DNA of 64,000 bases from Rhodoplanes sp. (GTDB lineage: Bacteria; Pseudomonadota; Alphaproteobacteria; Rhizobiales; Xanthobacteraceae). The position numbers and the translations under genes were made by a program. The notes under the pieces were generated by a model. The model was not told the DNA's origin. It did not search any database and worked only from the letters and a program-made list of their open reading frames with translations. The stretch lies in the NCBI RefSeq assembly GCF_013377085.1, contig NZ_JACAAX010000005.1:106547-170546 (forward strand). The letters are read 5' to 3'. Below, one piece after another: positions 11,004-20,300 of this stretch (the first letter of the stretch is position 1; each line of letters opens with the position of its first letter).

Positions 11004-11999
11004 TCAGGTCAGCAGCACCACCCCGCCGGGCAGCGACCGGGCCCGTGCGCCGATCGCCCGGCTGAGATAGTCGACGGCTTCGCCGATCTGATCGAGGCGG
11101 AAGCCGGCCACGACGGTCCGGTCCGCCAGGGCCTTGTTCAGCAGAACGATCCGTCCGGGCCGGTAACGGTTGATCTCTGCGATCACTTGGGCAAGCGGCA
11201 CGTCGCGGAAAATGATCATGCCGCGTTTCCATGCCGTCACGACCGTCGGATCGATCGCGACCACCCGCGCCTGGGCGTCGCCGTCATAGGTCTGCTGCTG
11301 GCCAGCCGTCAGCACCGTGACAGACGAGGAGCGGGTCACCCGCACGACCCCTTCGGTGCAGGTCACGCAGACGAACGAACCATCACGCCGAACATCGAAA
11401 TCCGCTCGATCGGCTTCGATCTGGACCTGCGCTGCCGCCACGCGCAGCGGTTGGGCGTCTGGCGCCTGGACCGAGACTGCGATCTGGCCGGAAACCAGCT
11501 CCAAGGCATGGCGCGTCCCGCCTGTGGCCGGTGCGACGAGGCTGGTCTGGGTATTCATGTCGACCGTGAGCCCCGGCCTGATTGCGAGTTGCCTCTGCTC
11601 TCCCGTCGCCGTCCGATAGTCGGCCCCGAGCTCGGCCAAAGACGGCCACAGCCCGAGCGGCGGCTGCACCACGACATACGCGATCGTCGCGGCCGCCGCC
11701 CCGGCCAGGAACGCCCGGCGTCCGATCCTGGTCCCGAACGCAAGCCGAGACGGCTCACCGGCATGACCGCGCGCTTTTGCCTCCCGCGCGACCTGTCCCA
11801 GTACATCCCAAAACAGGTTTGCTTCTGCAAACGCCCGCCGATGTCCCTCGCTCGCCATTCGCCAGCGATCCAACGCGTCAAGGTCCGCCCGGGTCATTTC
11901 GCCGGAACCGAGCCGCCGCATCCAAGTCAAGGCCTCGCGTTTGACGCGATCCAGCTCGGCGTCCCCGTCGGCGGACTCGTGATGGGGAGCGCTCACCAT
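11004..11999 (-). CDS. FecR-type anti-sigma/sigma regulator, module 1
   Basis: 331 residues. The N-terminal cytoplasmic part (about residues 18-65, ALTWMRRLGSGEMTRADLDA) is the DUF4880-like sigma-binding region. A twin-arginine-like RRAFLAGAAAATIAYVVV segment near residue 95 is the single membrane span. The periplasmic FecR domain follows (DYRTATGEQRQLAIRPG, then VDMNTQTSLVAP). The C-terminal segment (IFRDVPLAQVIAEINRYRPG, ending LPGGVVLLT) resembles the STN-like tail of FecR proteins. FecR proteins hold or activate a cognate ECF sigma factor in response to a periplasmic signal. The start is 55 bp downstream of the sigma stop, and the FHA gene lies 196 bp further on, so the partner sigma is presumably the one just upstream. 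Confidence 0.9.
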   Translation of the reverse strand: MVSAPHHESADGDAELDRVKREALTWMRRLGSGEMTRADLDALDRWRMASEGHRRAFAEANLFWDVLGQVAREAKARGHAGEPSRLAFGTRIGRRAFLAGAAAATIAYVVVQPPLGLWPSLAELGADYRTATGEQRQLAIRPGLTVDMNTQTSLVAPATGGTRHALELVSGQIAVSVQAPDAQPLRVAAAQVQIEADRADFDVRRDGSFVCVTCTEGVVRVTRSSSVTVLTAGQQQTYDGDAQARVVAIDPTVVTAWKRGMIIFRDVPLAQVIAEINRYRPGRIVLLNKALADRTVVAGFRLDQIGEAVDYLSRAIGARARSLPGGVVLLT

Positions 12000-12054
12000 T
12001 CGCTGACTATTCCGTTTGGACGACGCAGCCCCATATCGCGGCTCCCCTCAACCC

Positions 12055-12582
12055 TCAAGACGGTTCACGAGAGCGATTTCCGCGGCGGGACGTAAGCGAT
12101 TTCCCGAAACGCTCGGCAAGGAATTCAAAGGCCTGCTTCAACTCGCGGTCCACGGTATCGATGGAGATGCCGAACCGACTTGCGATCTCGCGATGGCGGA
12201 GCTCCTCCAGACGGGCGGCCAGAAAGATCGCCCGCCGCCGCGCCGGAAGCTGCTCGAGGGCCACGAGCAAGGCTTTCCATTCTTGCCGCGCCAGAACGAT
12301 CTCCTCCGGATCGAGCTCATGGTCATCGCGGTGGCGCAGCGCTTCGATCGACACCTTGTCAACCCAACGGCGATCCGCCTCCCGGGAATCGGCCGCGACG
12401 TTCAGCGCTGCCCTGTAGAGATACGCATCCGGATTGTGGATTGTGGCCGCCGAGTCGGAGACGCCCAGGCGCAAATAGACTTCGTGCAAGACTTCGGTTG
12501 CGGCATCGGTCGACCCCAATCGCCGCACCAGCCGACTTTTCAGCTTGACATAATCCCGGATGAGAAGGTCGCGCAGCTTCAC
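12055..12582 (-). CDS. ECF-type RNA polymerase sigma factor, module 1
   Basis: 175 residues from a GTG at 12582. The GTG overlaps the TGA of the upstream STN gene (GTGA), the same 4-bp overlap arrangement as in modules 2 and 3, which decides this start over longer in-frame options. Region 2 is at about residues 5-75 (DYVKLKSRLVRRLGSTD, LHEVYLRL, NPDAYLYRAALNVAAD). Region 4 with its HTH is at about 105-160 (LEQLPARRRAIFLAARLEEL, REIASRFGISIDTVDREL). The size and two-domain layout are those of FecI-like ECF factors. It should direct RNA polymerase to a few promoters, most plausibly that of the downstream FHA gene. The activity is expected to be controlled by the adjacent FecR. Confidence 0.9.
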   Translation of the reverse strand: MKLRDLLIRDYVKLKSRLVRRLGSTDAATEVLHEVYLRLGVSDSAATIHNPDAYLYRAALNVAADSREADRRWVDKVSIEALRHRDDHELDPEEIVLARQEWKALLVALEQLPARRRAIFLAARLEELRHREIASRFGISIDTVDRELKQAFEFLAERFGKSLTSRRGNRSREPS

Positions 12583-13316
12583 GGTACGCCGGGGGAGCTG
12601 TTGATGCGTCGGCTCCGAGCGGACGCATGGTCGGGGAAGCAGATGGTGTCGTCCGTCGTACGCGGGGTAATGGCCAACTTGATCGGCTGCGGAAGATTGG
12701 CCGGCACCGGCGTGTCGATCTCGATGCGCTGGAGCATGTCGGCGATGGCGATATCGCGGCCTGGACTGCCGGTCGAGACCGCAAGCTCCACCCGTTGCAC
12801 GGTGCCCTCCGGTCGGAGCCAAAGACGTATCACGGTTCGGTAGTTCGTCGGGCGGGTGTCGTCCCGCCGGCATAGCGAGGCGACCGCGGCCCGCTGGACG
12901 GCGGCGGCGTAGTCCATGAAGCGTGGCAGCCGTTGCGCTTCGGCCGCGTGCGGCACCGGCACCAGCATGTAGGCGCTCGGGCCGATGGGCAGGCTGTTGA
13001 GCCCCGTTCCGGCCAGTAAGGATCTCAGCGCGTCATTTGGTGGAAATGCACCGCGGATGGCGTTGGACTTTCGGCTTCCGACGGTGACACTGTCGACCAC
13101 GACCATGACATTGCTGAGAGTCATAAACCGTTCGAGCGCTGCGCCGAGAGGCTGTTCGGGAATGTCGAAATCGGTCGCAGCGGGCGATGCACTGTCCGAG
13201 TCTTTCGCCAATCCCGGCCTCGGCAGGGCGACAAGGGCTCCGTGTAGAAGCAGGAAGAGCAGGACTTTCGCGGCGTACAAGCCAGCCGGACTATGGCCCC
13301 TTCCAGCCCACGTCAC
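12579..13316 (-). CDS. Secreted STN-domain plus TonB-C-like protein, module 1
   Basis: Chosen start is a GTG at 13316, preceded by AGGGG at good spacing and giving 245 residues, the same as the module 2 homologue. An ATG at 13442 would add 42 residues. A hydrophobic leader (AAKVLLFLLLHGALVAL) is followed by an STN (secretin/TonB short N-terminal) domain, FDIPEQPLGAALERFM to AGTGLNSLP. A second domain (YRTVIRLWLRPEGTVQRVEL to LPQPIKLAI) has the pattern of TonB C-terminal domains. STN domains normally sit at the front of FecA-like receptors and pass a signal to FecR. Here the domain is free of any beta-barrel and paired with a TonB-C-like fold, so a role as periplasmic signal relay to FecR is likely but inferred. 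Confidence 0.75.
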   Translation of the reverse strand: MTWAGRGHSPAGLYAAKVLLFLLLHGALVALPRPGLAKDSDSASPAATDFDIPEQPLGAALERFMTLSNVMVVVDSVTVGSRKSNAIRGAFPPNDALRSLLAGTGLNSLPIGPSAYMLVPVPHAAEAQRLPRFMDYAAAVQRAAVASLCRRDDTRPTNYRTVIRLWLRPEGTVQRVELAVSTGSPGRDIAIADMLQRIEIDTPVPANLPQPIKLAITPRTTDDTICFPDHASARSRRINSSPGVP

Positions 13317-13956
13317 GTCTCGACCCCTGGTCAAACAGAAAGTCACCGGGCCTGTGGGCAACTGCCTCCGCAGGTCGGCTCGAAATGCCTCGGTTTCCGG
13401 CCCAAACCCTCGCACGGTCAAGGTAGGTCGGTCGCATGACAATGATATGTCTGCGCGGCGATGCGTGGCGTCTGCTGCTTGGCCGATAACTCAACCCGGT
13501 TCGGCTGGCCCTTGCGGTCGAGCAGGAGATCGTCGAGGACTTTGAGTGAGGCGCTCAGGCGCGGAGGCTCAGTCGCGCAACATCCATGAGGTCGAGTCTT
13601 CGTCGGACCGCATCAGCACACCCTGCGGTTATTTGACGTACTGTATCGCTAAGCAAGGTTGTGGCGATTGCAGGCAAGGTGGGGCCGGTATTGGTACGTC
13701 AGCCGGCACGCGTCGCGGTGTCCGGATGGTCACGCAACCGGTCTATCCAGCAACGTAGGCTTGATCGTTACGCTTAAACGGCGAGTAAGCTGTCGTGATA
13801 CGTCTGGTCGGCGGGCGCGCGGAAGATCTGGTCGACGCGGAGGGCTGGTCGGATCGGCCTTGGAGCCTCGGCGTCGTTCTCTGATCGAGCTCGTCGCGCG
13901 ATCGCACGCCGCGGTGGAGTGCGCTTCGGTGGCACGTCACAGCGGTGTGCGGCACG

Positions 13957-14004
13957 GTGGCGCGCCAGCCCGAACAAAACTGCGAACACGTATATCATTG
14001 AAAT
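13957..14004. repeat. Copy of the serine-recombinase end/attachment sequence
   Basis: These 48 bp match 34680-34727 with 2 mismatches. They begin GTGGCGCGCCAGCCCGAA, where TGGCGCGCC is also the 3' end of the tRNA-Glu gene at 61393-61401. In the recombinase reading frame the sequence reads RWRASPNKTANTY, matching KWRASPNKTANTY at the C-terminus of the 33.1-34.7 kb recombinase. No recombinase body lies to its left. It is either an attachment site left by integration or a gene remnant. The identity is directly visible; the attachment role is inferred. Confidence 0.6.
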
Positions 14005-14640
14005 TACAATATAAAATCCAGGTGCTGCACGGCGGGAGGGCTCGATTTACCGAGGCGGCTTTCGGGCGGAGCCATTTCTGAGTTTGTTCAAAGTCCTGGT
14101 GGCAGGGACGCCCGGCTGCCGACCGAAGCTGTGCGGTTGAAGAACGGGTGCTGGCTCGCCGTGCGGCATGGTCCCGTGGGATAAACTTTTCCGCCTCGGA
14201 AGGGTGCCCTCCGTGCCGTGGGTGCCTGAGCGAGCGCCACGGCTTTCTCTATTGTTGATGGGGGGCGGCGGAAGGTCATCCAGGGCTCCAGATTGCGTGT
14301 TCTCGCTGCAAGACGCCCAACGACATTCCAACTGGCCGCGCTGCGCCGTCTGCCAACGACGCTTTGGCTGGCTAGACCGCATCGACCGCAATATTCAGCG
14401 GCCGGGGCGCGATCTCGGCACCTATAACGACGAAGCCTTCGCTATTCATCCGCTTGTGGCTGACCTCGACTGCCCCCTTGCGCGAGGCCGCGTATGCCTC
14501 GGCCCGCGCCAAGAGCGGCGAACGCTGCGACAGGTCCCTCGCAGCGCCGGGGCGGCGGCTCAACTTAGGACCATAGCTCAGGCAGGAAATCAGCAAGGAT
14601 GTTCAAGCGTCTGCCCAACACGAATGAGCAATGAGCCGCC

Positions 14641-14670
14641 ACGAAGCGCCACGAAGCGCCATGAAGCGCA
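14641..14670. repeat. 10-bp tandem repeat, three units
   Basis: Three consecutive 10-bp units, ACGAAGCGCC, ACGAAGCGCC and ATGAAGCGCA, lie about 190 bp upstream of the module 2 STN gene. Function unknown. Confidence 0.6.
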
Positions 14671-14859
14671 TGCGTGCTGCAGTACGGGCAGGGCGAGCGA
14701 CGGCGCCGGTTGTCGTCAAACCGTAATGTTGCCTCAATAGCCTAAGATCAGCGTTGGCTTGAGAGGTGCGCTGGCGCGTAATTCGGGTCGGCGGTGGGCA
14801 GATCGTGGCGCTTGGAGGCTGAACCCTGTCCTGATCTGCGTGCGCGGGCAGAGTGGTAA

Positions 14860-15597
14860 ATGCTTCGAGCGGCTGGAGCCGACTTCAAACCAGATCGCGC
14901 CTGGTTCATTGTGCCTGAACCAGTCATTCGGCGGTGGGCGTCTCTATTGATTTCATGGACATGCGCCTTTGCCGCGACAGGCCTGGTAACTTCGACCCAT
15001 CTGGCCACGGCTCAAACAGCGCCGACCAGCGCGCCGATCGCGTTCAACATCCCCTCGCAGCCGCTCGGTGACGCGCTCAATCGCTACGTCGAAGCGACCG
15101 GTCTTGACGCCCTCTATGACACGAGCCTTGCGGCGGGCCGGGTTTCCGGTGATGTCCGGGGCGTGTTTGCAGCGGACGAAGCGCTCAAGAAGCTGCTGTC
15201 CGGCACCGGTCTGACGGTCGAGTTCGTCGCCGCGACGACCTTTGTTCTGCTGCCGGCTCCGGCCGATCAGCAGGCCGTCCAGCAAGCACGCTCCCCGGAG
15301 CACCGGCGTTACTACGGACTGATCCAGGCCGGGATTACGGACGCCCTTTGCCGGTCCCGCGGCGCGCGGCCGGGACGCTATCGCTTCACCGCCGTGCTAT
15401 GGATCGCTTCGGACGGCGCCGTCCGCAGGTCGCGGCGCATCGGGTCCACCGGCACGCCGGACGCCGATCAGCGGATTGACGCGGCCTTGCGCAACGTGAG
15501 GTTCAACGAGCCGCCGCCGACAGGTTTCTTGCAGCCGGTCCTGATCTTGATCGTGCCGCAAGGGCCCGAGGTGGTGCGAGGGTGCGAATGGCCATGA
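14860..15597 (+). CDS. Secreted STN-domain plus TonB-C-like protein, module 2
   Basis: 245 residues. The hydrophobic leader (WASLLISWTCAFAATGLV, about residues 26-43) ends near ATAQTAP, a plausible signal-peptidase site. The STN domain spans about 61-130 (AFNIPSQPLGDALNRYVEA, GVFAADEALKKLLSGTGL). The TonB-C-like domain spans about 165-233 (YRFTAVLWIASDGAVRRSR to LQPVLILIVP). It is the first gene of module 2, and its TGA overlaps the sigma ATG (ATGA). It probably acts in the periplasm as the signal-input partner of the downstream FecR. No beta-barrel is attached, unlike in FecA-type receptors. Domain calls are by motif pattern; the exact ligand or partner is unknown. Confidence 0.8.
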   Translation: MLRAAGADFKPDRAWFIVPEPVIRRWASLLISWTCAFAATGLVTSTHLATAQTAPTSAPIAFNIPSQPLGDALNRYVEATGLDALYDTSLAAGRVSGDVRGVFAADEALKKLLSGTGLTVEFVAATTFVLLPAPADQQAVQQARSPEHRRYYGLIQAGITDALCRSRGARPGRYRFTAVLWIASDGAVRRSRRIGSTGTPDADQRIDAALRNVRFNEPPPTGFLQPVLILIVPQGPEVVRGCEWP

Positions 15598-16109
15598 CCG
15601 AGAACGCCCTTGCCATCATCCGCCGACTGTTTGTCGATCGCTATGACGACCTGAAAGCGCGATTAACCAGACGGCTCGGCTCGGCCGATCTCGCCGGCGA
15701 TGCCATGCAGGAAACGTGGTTGCGCCTGGCGCGCACGGAATCGGTGGGTGTCGTCCAAAGCCCCAACAGCTATCTGTTCAGGATTGCTTTGAACGCTGCG
15801 GAGGATCGCTCCCGGACCGAGCGGCGGCAGCGTTTATTGCCCGTCGAGATCGAAAGCCTGCTTGAGCTGCCCGATCCCGCTCCTTCACCTGAGCGGATCA
15901 TGTCGGCACGATCCGAGCTCGAGGCGTTCAATGCGATCGTCCGCGAACTGCCCGAACGGCGGCGGGAGATATTTTTGGCGGCGCGGGTCGGCAATGTCCC
16001 CCGCCAGGAAATCGCCGAGCGGCTCGGCATCTCCCGGCAGCTCGTCACGAAAGAGCTCCGGTTGGCCCTCGAACACTGCCTGGCGCGCTTCAAAGAATTG
16101 AAGGATTGA
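15594..16109 (+). CDS. ECF-type RNA polymerase sigma factor, module 2
   Basis: 171 residues from the ATG at 15594 that overlaps the STN stop (ATGA). A GTG at 15582 and an ATG at 15588 are alternatives. Region 2: DRYDDLKARLTRRLGSADLA, MQETWLRLA, NSYLFRIALNAAED. Region 4: VRELPERRREIFLAARVGNV, QEIAERLGISRQLVTKELRL. Same architecture as the module 1 and 3 factors. The 4-bp overlap predicts coupled translation with the STN protein. FecR follows after 99 bp, and that gap carries a candidate promoter motif at 16134, so FecR could also be expressed separately. Confidence 0.9.
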   Translation: MTENALAIIRRLFVDRYDDLKARLTRRLGSADLAGDAMQETWLRLARTESVGVVQSPNSYLFRIALNAAEDRSRTERRQRLLPVEIESLLELPDPAPSPERIMSARSELEAFNAIVRELPERRREIFLAARVGNVPRQEIAERLGISRQLVTKELRLALEHCLARFKELKD

Positions 16110-16133
16110 GCGTGTTCTTTGGGTCGCCGAAAA

Positions 16134-16151
16134 CCGTCTTAGAAGTGAAAC
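16134..16151 (+). promoter_or_regulatory. Candidate sigma-dependent promoter motif upstream of module 2 FecR
   Basis: CCGTCTTAGAAGTGAAAC lies 75 bp before the FecR start. It resembles CCGTCTTAGCGGTGAGACC before the module 2 FHA and CCGTCTTCGCCGTGACCCC before the module 3 FHA. CGTC is a common -10 element for ECF factors, but I could not align a convincing -35 element in all three. Confidence 0.35.
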
Positions 16152-16208
16152 TCCTGCAATCGCCGTCTGTCTCCTCACGGAAGCGGCGGCGAAGGGTAAA
16201 ATATTGAG

Positions 16209-17210
16209 ATGAGGAACGCACATCCTGTCCTGGACCCCGTCGAGCGCGAAGCGGTCGACTGGCTGGAGAGGCTTACATCCGGAGAGATGACGCCAGAGGA
16301 CGTTGCGACGCTGAAGCGCTGGCTGGCACGGAGTCGCCAGCATGAAGCCGCATTCTTGGACGCGAAGCGTCTCTGGCATACGGCCGGCGTCGCGGGCCAT
16401 GCCTTGTTCGAACCGGATGCAAGCTTCGCGGGCAGGCTTGATGTGTTGGGACGGCGCCGTAAAAGGACGAGCCGTCGTGCGGTGTTATGCGGCGGCGGCG
16501 CGGTTCTTACTTCCGCATGCGTCTACGGCATGCTCGATCCGCCGTTTAGACTTTGGTCGTCTCTATCGGAACTCAGGGCCGATTACCGCACCGGCACGGG
16601 CGAGCAGCGCAACGTCATCTTCGTCGGCGACGTGACGATCAACCTGAACACGCAGACGAGCCTGGCCGTTCGGCCAACGGAAGGCGCGGAAGACCGGATT
16701 GAGTTGATCGCAGGCGAGGCGTCGTTCGCGACGCCGGCGCGCGCGGCGCGATCGCTCGTGGTGCTGGCGGCGGACGGCAGGACGATCGTCCAATCCGGCC
16801 GGTTCGATGTGCGCTTTACAGCAGGCGTTGCGCGCTCGCCCGTCAGCGTGACCTGCTTCGAGGGCGCGGTGCGGATCGAACGTGGACCCGACGTGACGGA
16901 TCTGCAGCCCGGACAACGCGTGCGCTACGATCGCTCCGGACTAAGTGAGATTGCGGCGGTCGATCCGCAGGTCGCCTCCGAATGGCAGCGCGGCATCGTA
17001 GAGTTCCGTGGGACGCCACTCGGTGAAGCCGTGGACGAGATCAACCGGTATCGGCCTGGTCGCATCATTCTCATGAATGCGACCCTTGGCCAGAAGCAGC
17101 TCAGCGGGCGCTTTCGCATCGACCAGATGAACGAAGCCTTGTTGGGATTGGAGCGCGCATTCGGCGCCAAACTCCAGCGTTTGCCGGGCGGAATCGTGCT
17201 GCTGAGCTGA
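16209..17210 (+). CDS. FecR-type anti-sigma/sigma regulator, module 2
   Basis: 333 residues. The N-terminal sigma-binding region is about residues 12-60 (AVDWLERLTSGEMTPEDVATL). A twin-Arg-like segment, SRRAVLCGGGAVLTSACVYG (about residues 92-111), is the membrane span. The FecR domain follows with DYRTGTGEQRNVIFVGD and INLNTQTSLAVRP. The tail is FRGTPLGEAVDEINRYRPGR, ending LPGGIVLLS. It is closely parallel to the module 1 FecR. It should anchor in the inner membrane and control the sigma factor encoded just upstream. The FHA gene begins 166 bp downstream, after a gap that holds another copy of the CCGTCTT motif. Confidence 0.9.
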   Translation: MRNAHPVLDPVEREAVDWLERLTSGEMTPEDVATLKRWLARSRQHEAAFLDAKRLWHTAGVAGHALFEPDASFAGRLDVLGRRRKRTSRRAVLCGGGAVLTSACVYGMLDPPFRLWSSLSELRADYRTGTGEQRNVIFVGDVTINLNTQTSLAVRPTEGAEDRIELIAGEASFATPARAARSLVVLAADGRTIVQSGRFDVRFTAGVARSPVSVTCFEGAVRIERGPDVTDLQPGQRVRYDRSGLSEIAAVDPQVASEWQRGIVEFRGTPLGEAVDEINRYRPGRIILMNATLGQKQLSGRFRIDQMNEALLGLERAFGAKLQRLPGGIVLLS

Positions 17211-17280
17211 TTCGAAACGCAGCACCAGAGAATCTCTTAAAATGCACTTGCGAATGTGTAGTCATCCGCCCCTCTGGATT

Positions 17281-17299
17281 CCGTCTTAGCGGTGAGACC
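17281..17299 (+). promoter_or_regulatory. Candidate sigma-dependent promoter motif upstream of module 2 FHA
   Basis: CCGTCTTAGCGGTGAGACC lies about 80 bp before the FHA start, in the 166-bp gap after FecR. The same core occurs before the module 3 FHA and the module 2 FecR. It is proposed as the ECF-recognised element for the adhesin gene. Confidence 0.4.
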
Positions 17300-17376
17300 T
17301 CTCTTGACCCCGAGGCGGCGGCGACATCTGGCCGCAACTTGGGGGAGGGGGGACCGTCGCTTGAAGGATCCACCCG

Positions 17377-20300
17377 ATGCCCACCGATCTTCCCTCGCCG
17401 ACCACTGGTTCAACGCGACGCATAGTGCGTCATGTGGCGCTGCTGGCCGGCGTCAGCTTGGCTGCGTTGTTGACGGCCACGCCGGACGCCTCTGCGGGAT
17501 CGCTGCGTGTATCGGCGCCATCGCCACCGCAAGCCGCAATCAATGCATTGCAGTCAGCTGCTGCTGGTGCGGCGCAAGCCGGGCTCCAGGCGCAAATCTC
17601 CATGAGCCGCGCCGCCAGCTCCGTTCAGGCCCTGCAGGCCCTGCAATCGGCCGCGCGCAATGCCGCCGCGTCCTCGCTGCAAGCGGCCCCGAGCGGCATT
17701 CCGAATGGATTGCAGACCGGCGGACTGGACCGGGCGACCGACGCCAGCGCGGCCTGGATCGGCGCCGACTTGCCGACGCAGTTGCTGCAGGGCATCCGCA
17801 CCCAGGTTAACATCGTTCAAACGCAGAAAAACGCGGTGCTGACCTGGCGCACCTTCAATATCAGCGAGACGACCGATCTGAGCTACAATCAGCAGGGCAA
17901 CCGCGACTGGGTCGTTCTCAACCGCGTGATTGATCCGAACGCGGCGCCGAGCAAAATACTCGGCACCATCAAGGCCGACGGCACCGTGCTGGTGATCAAC
18001 CAGAACGGGATCATCTTCGGTGGCACGGCGCAGGTGAACGTCGGCACGCTGGTGGCATCCGCGCTACCGATCAACGATGCCCTGTTGAACGCCAATATCC
18101 TCTATGGCAACCCGGACTACAAGTTCACCTTTTCTGCCTATAGCGAGGCGGCAGGCGAGAAGGGACCAACCGGCGCCTTCGATGCGCCGGCGGCGACCGA
18201 GCAATCCCAGAGAAGCAAGGTTGTCGTGGAAGCCGGGGCCCTGATCTCCACACCGACGACGTCTAACCATTACGGCGGACGTGTCGCGCTGATCGGTCCG
18301 GAAGTGATCAACCGGGGCACGATTCTCACGCCGGATGGTCAGACAATTCTGGCCGCCGGCCAGCAGGTGCAGCTTCGGTCGCATGATTCCAGCGATCCGA
18401 GCCTACGCGGGCTCGATGTCTATATCGGCTCGATCAATGCGCCGCGCCTCAAGGTCGCATCACCGTCGCTCGCGGCCCAGGATGGCGACGTCGTCACCGG
18501 CGTAGCGACCAACTCCGGATTGATCGAGGCGGAGCGGGGCAACATCACGATTGCCGGCCAATCCGTCAACCAACTCGGAGTGCTGGTGGCGACCACCTCC
18601 GCCTCGCTCAACGGTCGGATCGATCTACAGGCGGTCTACAATGTCGAGTTCGACAAGTCCGGCAACAAATATCCGCGCAGTACCGGGCTGGTCACGCTCG
18701 GGGCCGGAAGCCTCACTCGAATTATGCCCGAGTATCTCAACACCGAGAAAGTGATAGGAACCAAACTCGCACTGAACTCGCAGGTCAACATCACCGGGCT
18801 TGCCGCCTATCTCGGCGAGAATGCGCAAATCCTGGCGCCGAGTGGCGACGTGAAGATCCAGGCAGGAACCTACGACAGCCTCGGAAGGCTGCAATACACC
18901 GACGGGCAGATCTACCTCGACACCAACGCTGCGATCGACGTGTTCGGCTCGATCGTGAAGGGCAACGTCTCCGACAATATCATCGCCGTCGAGCTTCTCG
19001 GTGCCCAGCTTGCGGACTCTCCCCTTCAGCGTAACGGCTTTTTGCGCACCAAGACGATTTATGTCGATATTCGCCAGACCGGCGTCCGCGCGGATGGCTT
19101 GGCCTGGATCGGCACGCCGCTCGCGGATGTCTCGGGCCACGTAGGCCTCATCCAGCGCAATGTTGGCGAGCTGACCACCGCCGGTGGCTCCGTCACGCTG
19201 AATGCAGGCGCCTCAGTGGTTATGCAGCGAGGCTCGACACTCAACGTCTCGAACGGCTGGATCGACTATCAGGGCGGTGTCGTTCGGACGACGCGTCTTC
19301 TCGGCGCCGACGGTCGCACGTATGATATCAGCGAGGCGACGCCCGATCGTGTCTATATCGGCTTCGCCGGTGAAAGGACGCGCTTCCACGAGCGCTGGGG
19401 CGTCACCGAGACCTGGACATCGCCGTTCGCCAAGCGCGCCACTTATCAGGAGGGATATCTATACGGCGCTGCCGGCGGCAAGGTCGCCATGCAGACGCGT
19501 AGTGCCGCGCTCGATGGCCAATTCTTGGGGAACGTCATTTCCGGGATACGCCAGCGGACGGTACGGCCCGGCGCAAGCACGTTCTCGCTCGACGGCGTTC
19601 TCCCCATCAGCAGCGCCGAAATGCCCGCTCCCCTGTCTCAGGACGTGATTTTCCAGGCGGATTTCGTCCATCAGCCGGTGGCGCCGTTCGATCCAAAGGG
19701 ACCGTTGCTGCTCTCCTCAGAGCCAATCCATCTCACGCCCGATCTGTTCCGCGAGAGGGGCTTCGGCAATGTGTCGATCAACAGCGGCAACGGCGACATC
19801 AAGGTGTTGTCGAAAATTTCGGGGCAGCCTGGAGGCTCGCTCACGCTCGCGGGCAGGAACATCGACATCGCCGCCAACATCGCGTTACCGGGCGGCAGCC
19901 TGAAATTCACAACCACCAATGTCGATCCCGGCGTCATTTCTCGCCCCGGTGAGGCTAAAGTCGCCGACGTCGCCGAACGGGGACGCTTAATCATCCGAGC
20001 GAACGTCGCGCTCGACACCGCCGGCCTGATCGTCGATCAAACCTTTCCAGATAGCCTCGCGCTACCGTTGGTGCTCAACGGCGGCTCGATCACCCTCGAC
20101 GCGCTGCATCTCGACTTGCACCAGGGGAGCATCATCGACGTCTCGGGTGGTGCTGCCTTAGGCCGCGTCAGCAAGCTGATTAAGGGCAATGGCGGTAGCC
20201 TGACACTGCGCGGTGGTGTGGATCCCCTCATTCTCAGCGTCGCGGTCGGCCAGCTCAATCTCGGCGCAACTCTCAAGGGCTATGCGTTGGGCAAAGGCGG

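Larger units (their letters stand above)
13317..14859. other. Divergent intergenic region between modules 1 and 2
   Basis: About 1.5 kb separates the two divergent STN genes. I see no convincing gene: short open frames on both strands share no recognisable motifs. It contains the 48-bp recombinase-site-like sequence at 13957-14004 and a 10-bp tandem repeat (ACGAAGCGCC-type units) at 14641-14670. The promoters of both four-gene modules probably lie here. The mix of scar sequence and decayed short frames fits an old integration junction. Confidence 0.5.

Noticed and set aside
14168-14740. Open frames in the spacer between modules 1 and 2
   Set aside because: No motifs, no convincing ribosome sites, and composition like noise; left as intergenic.
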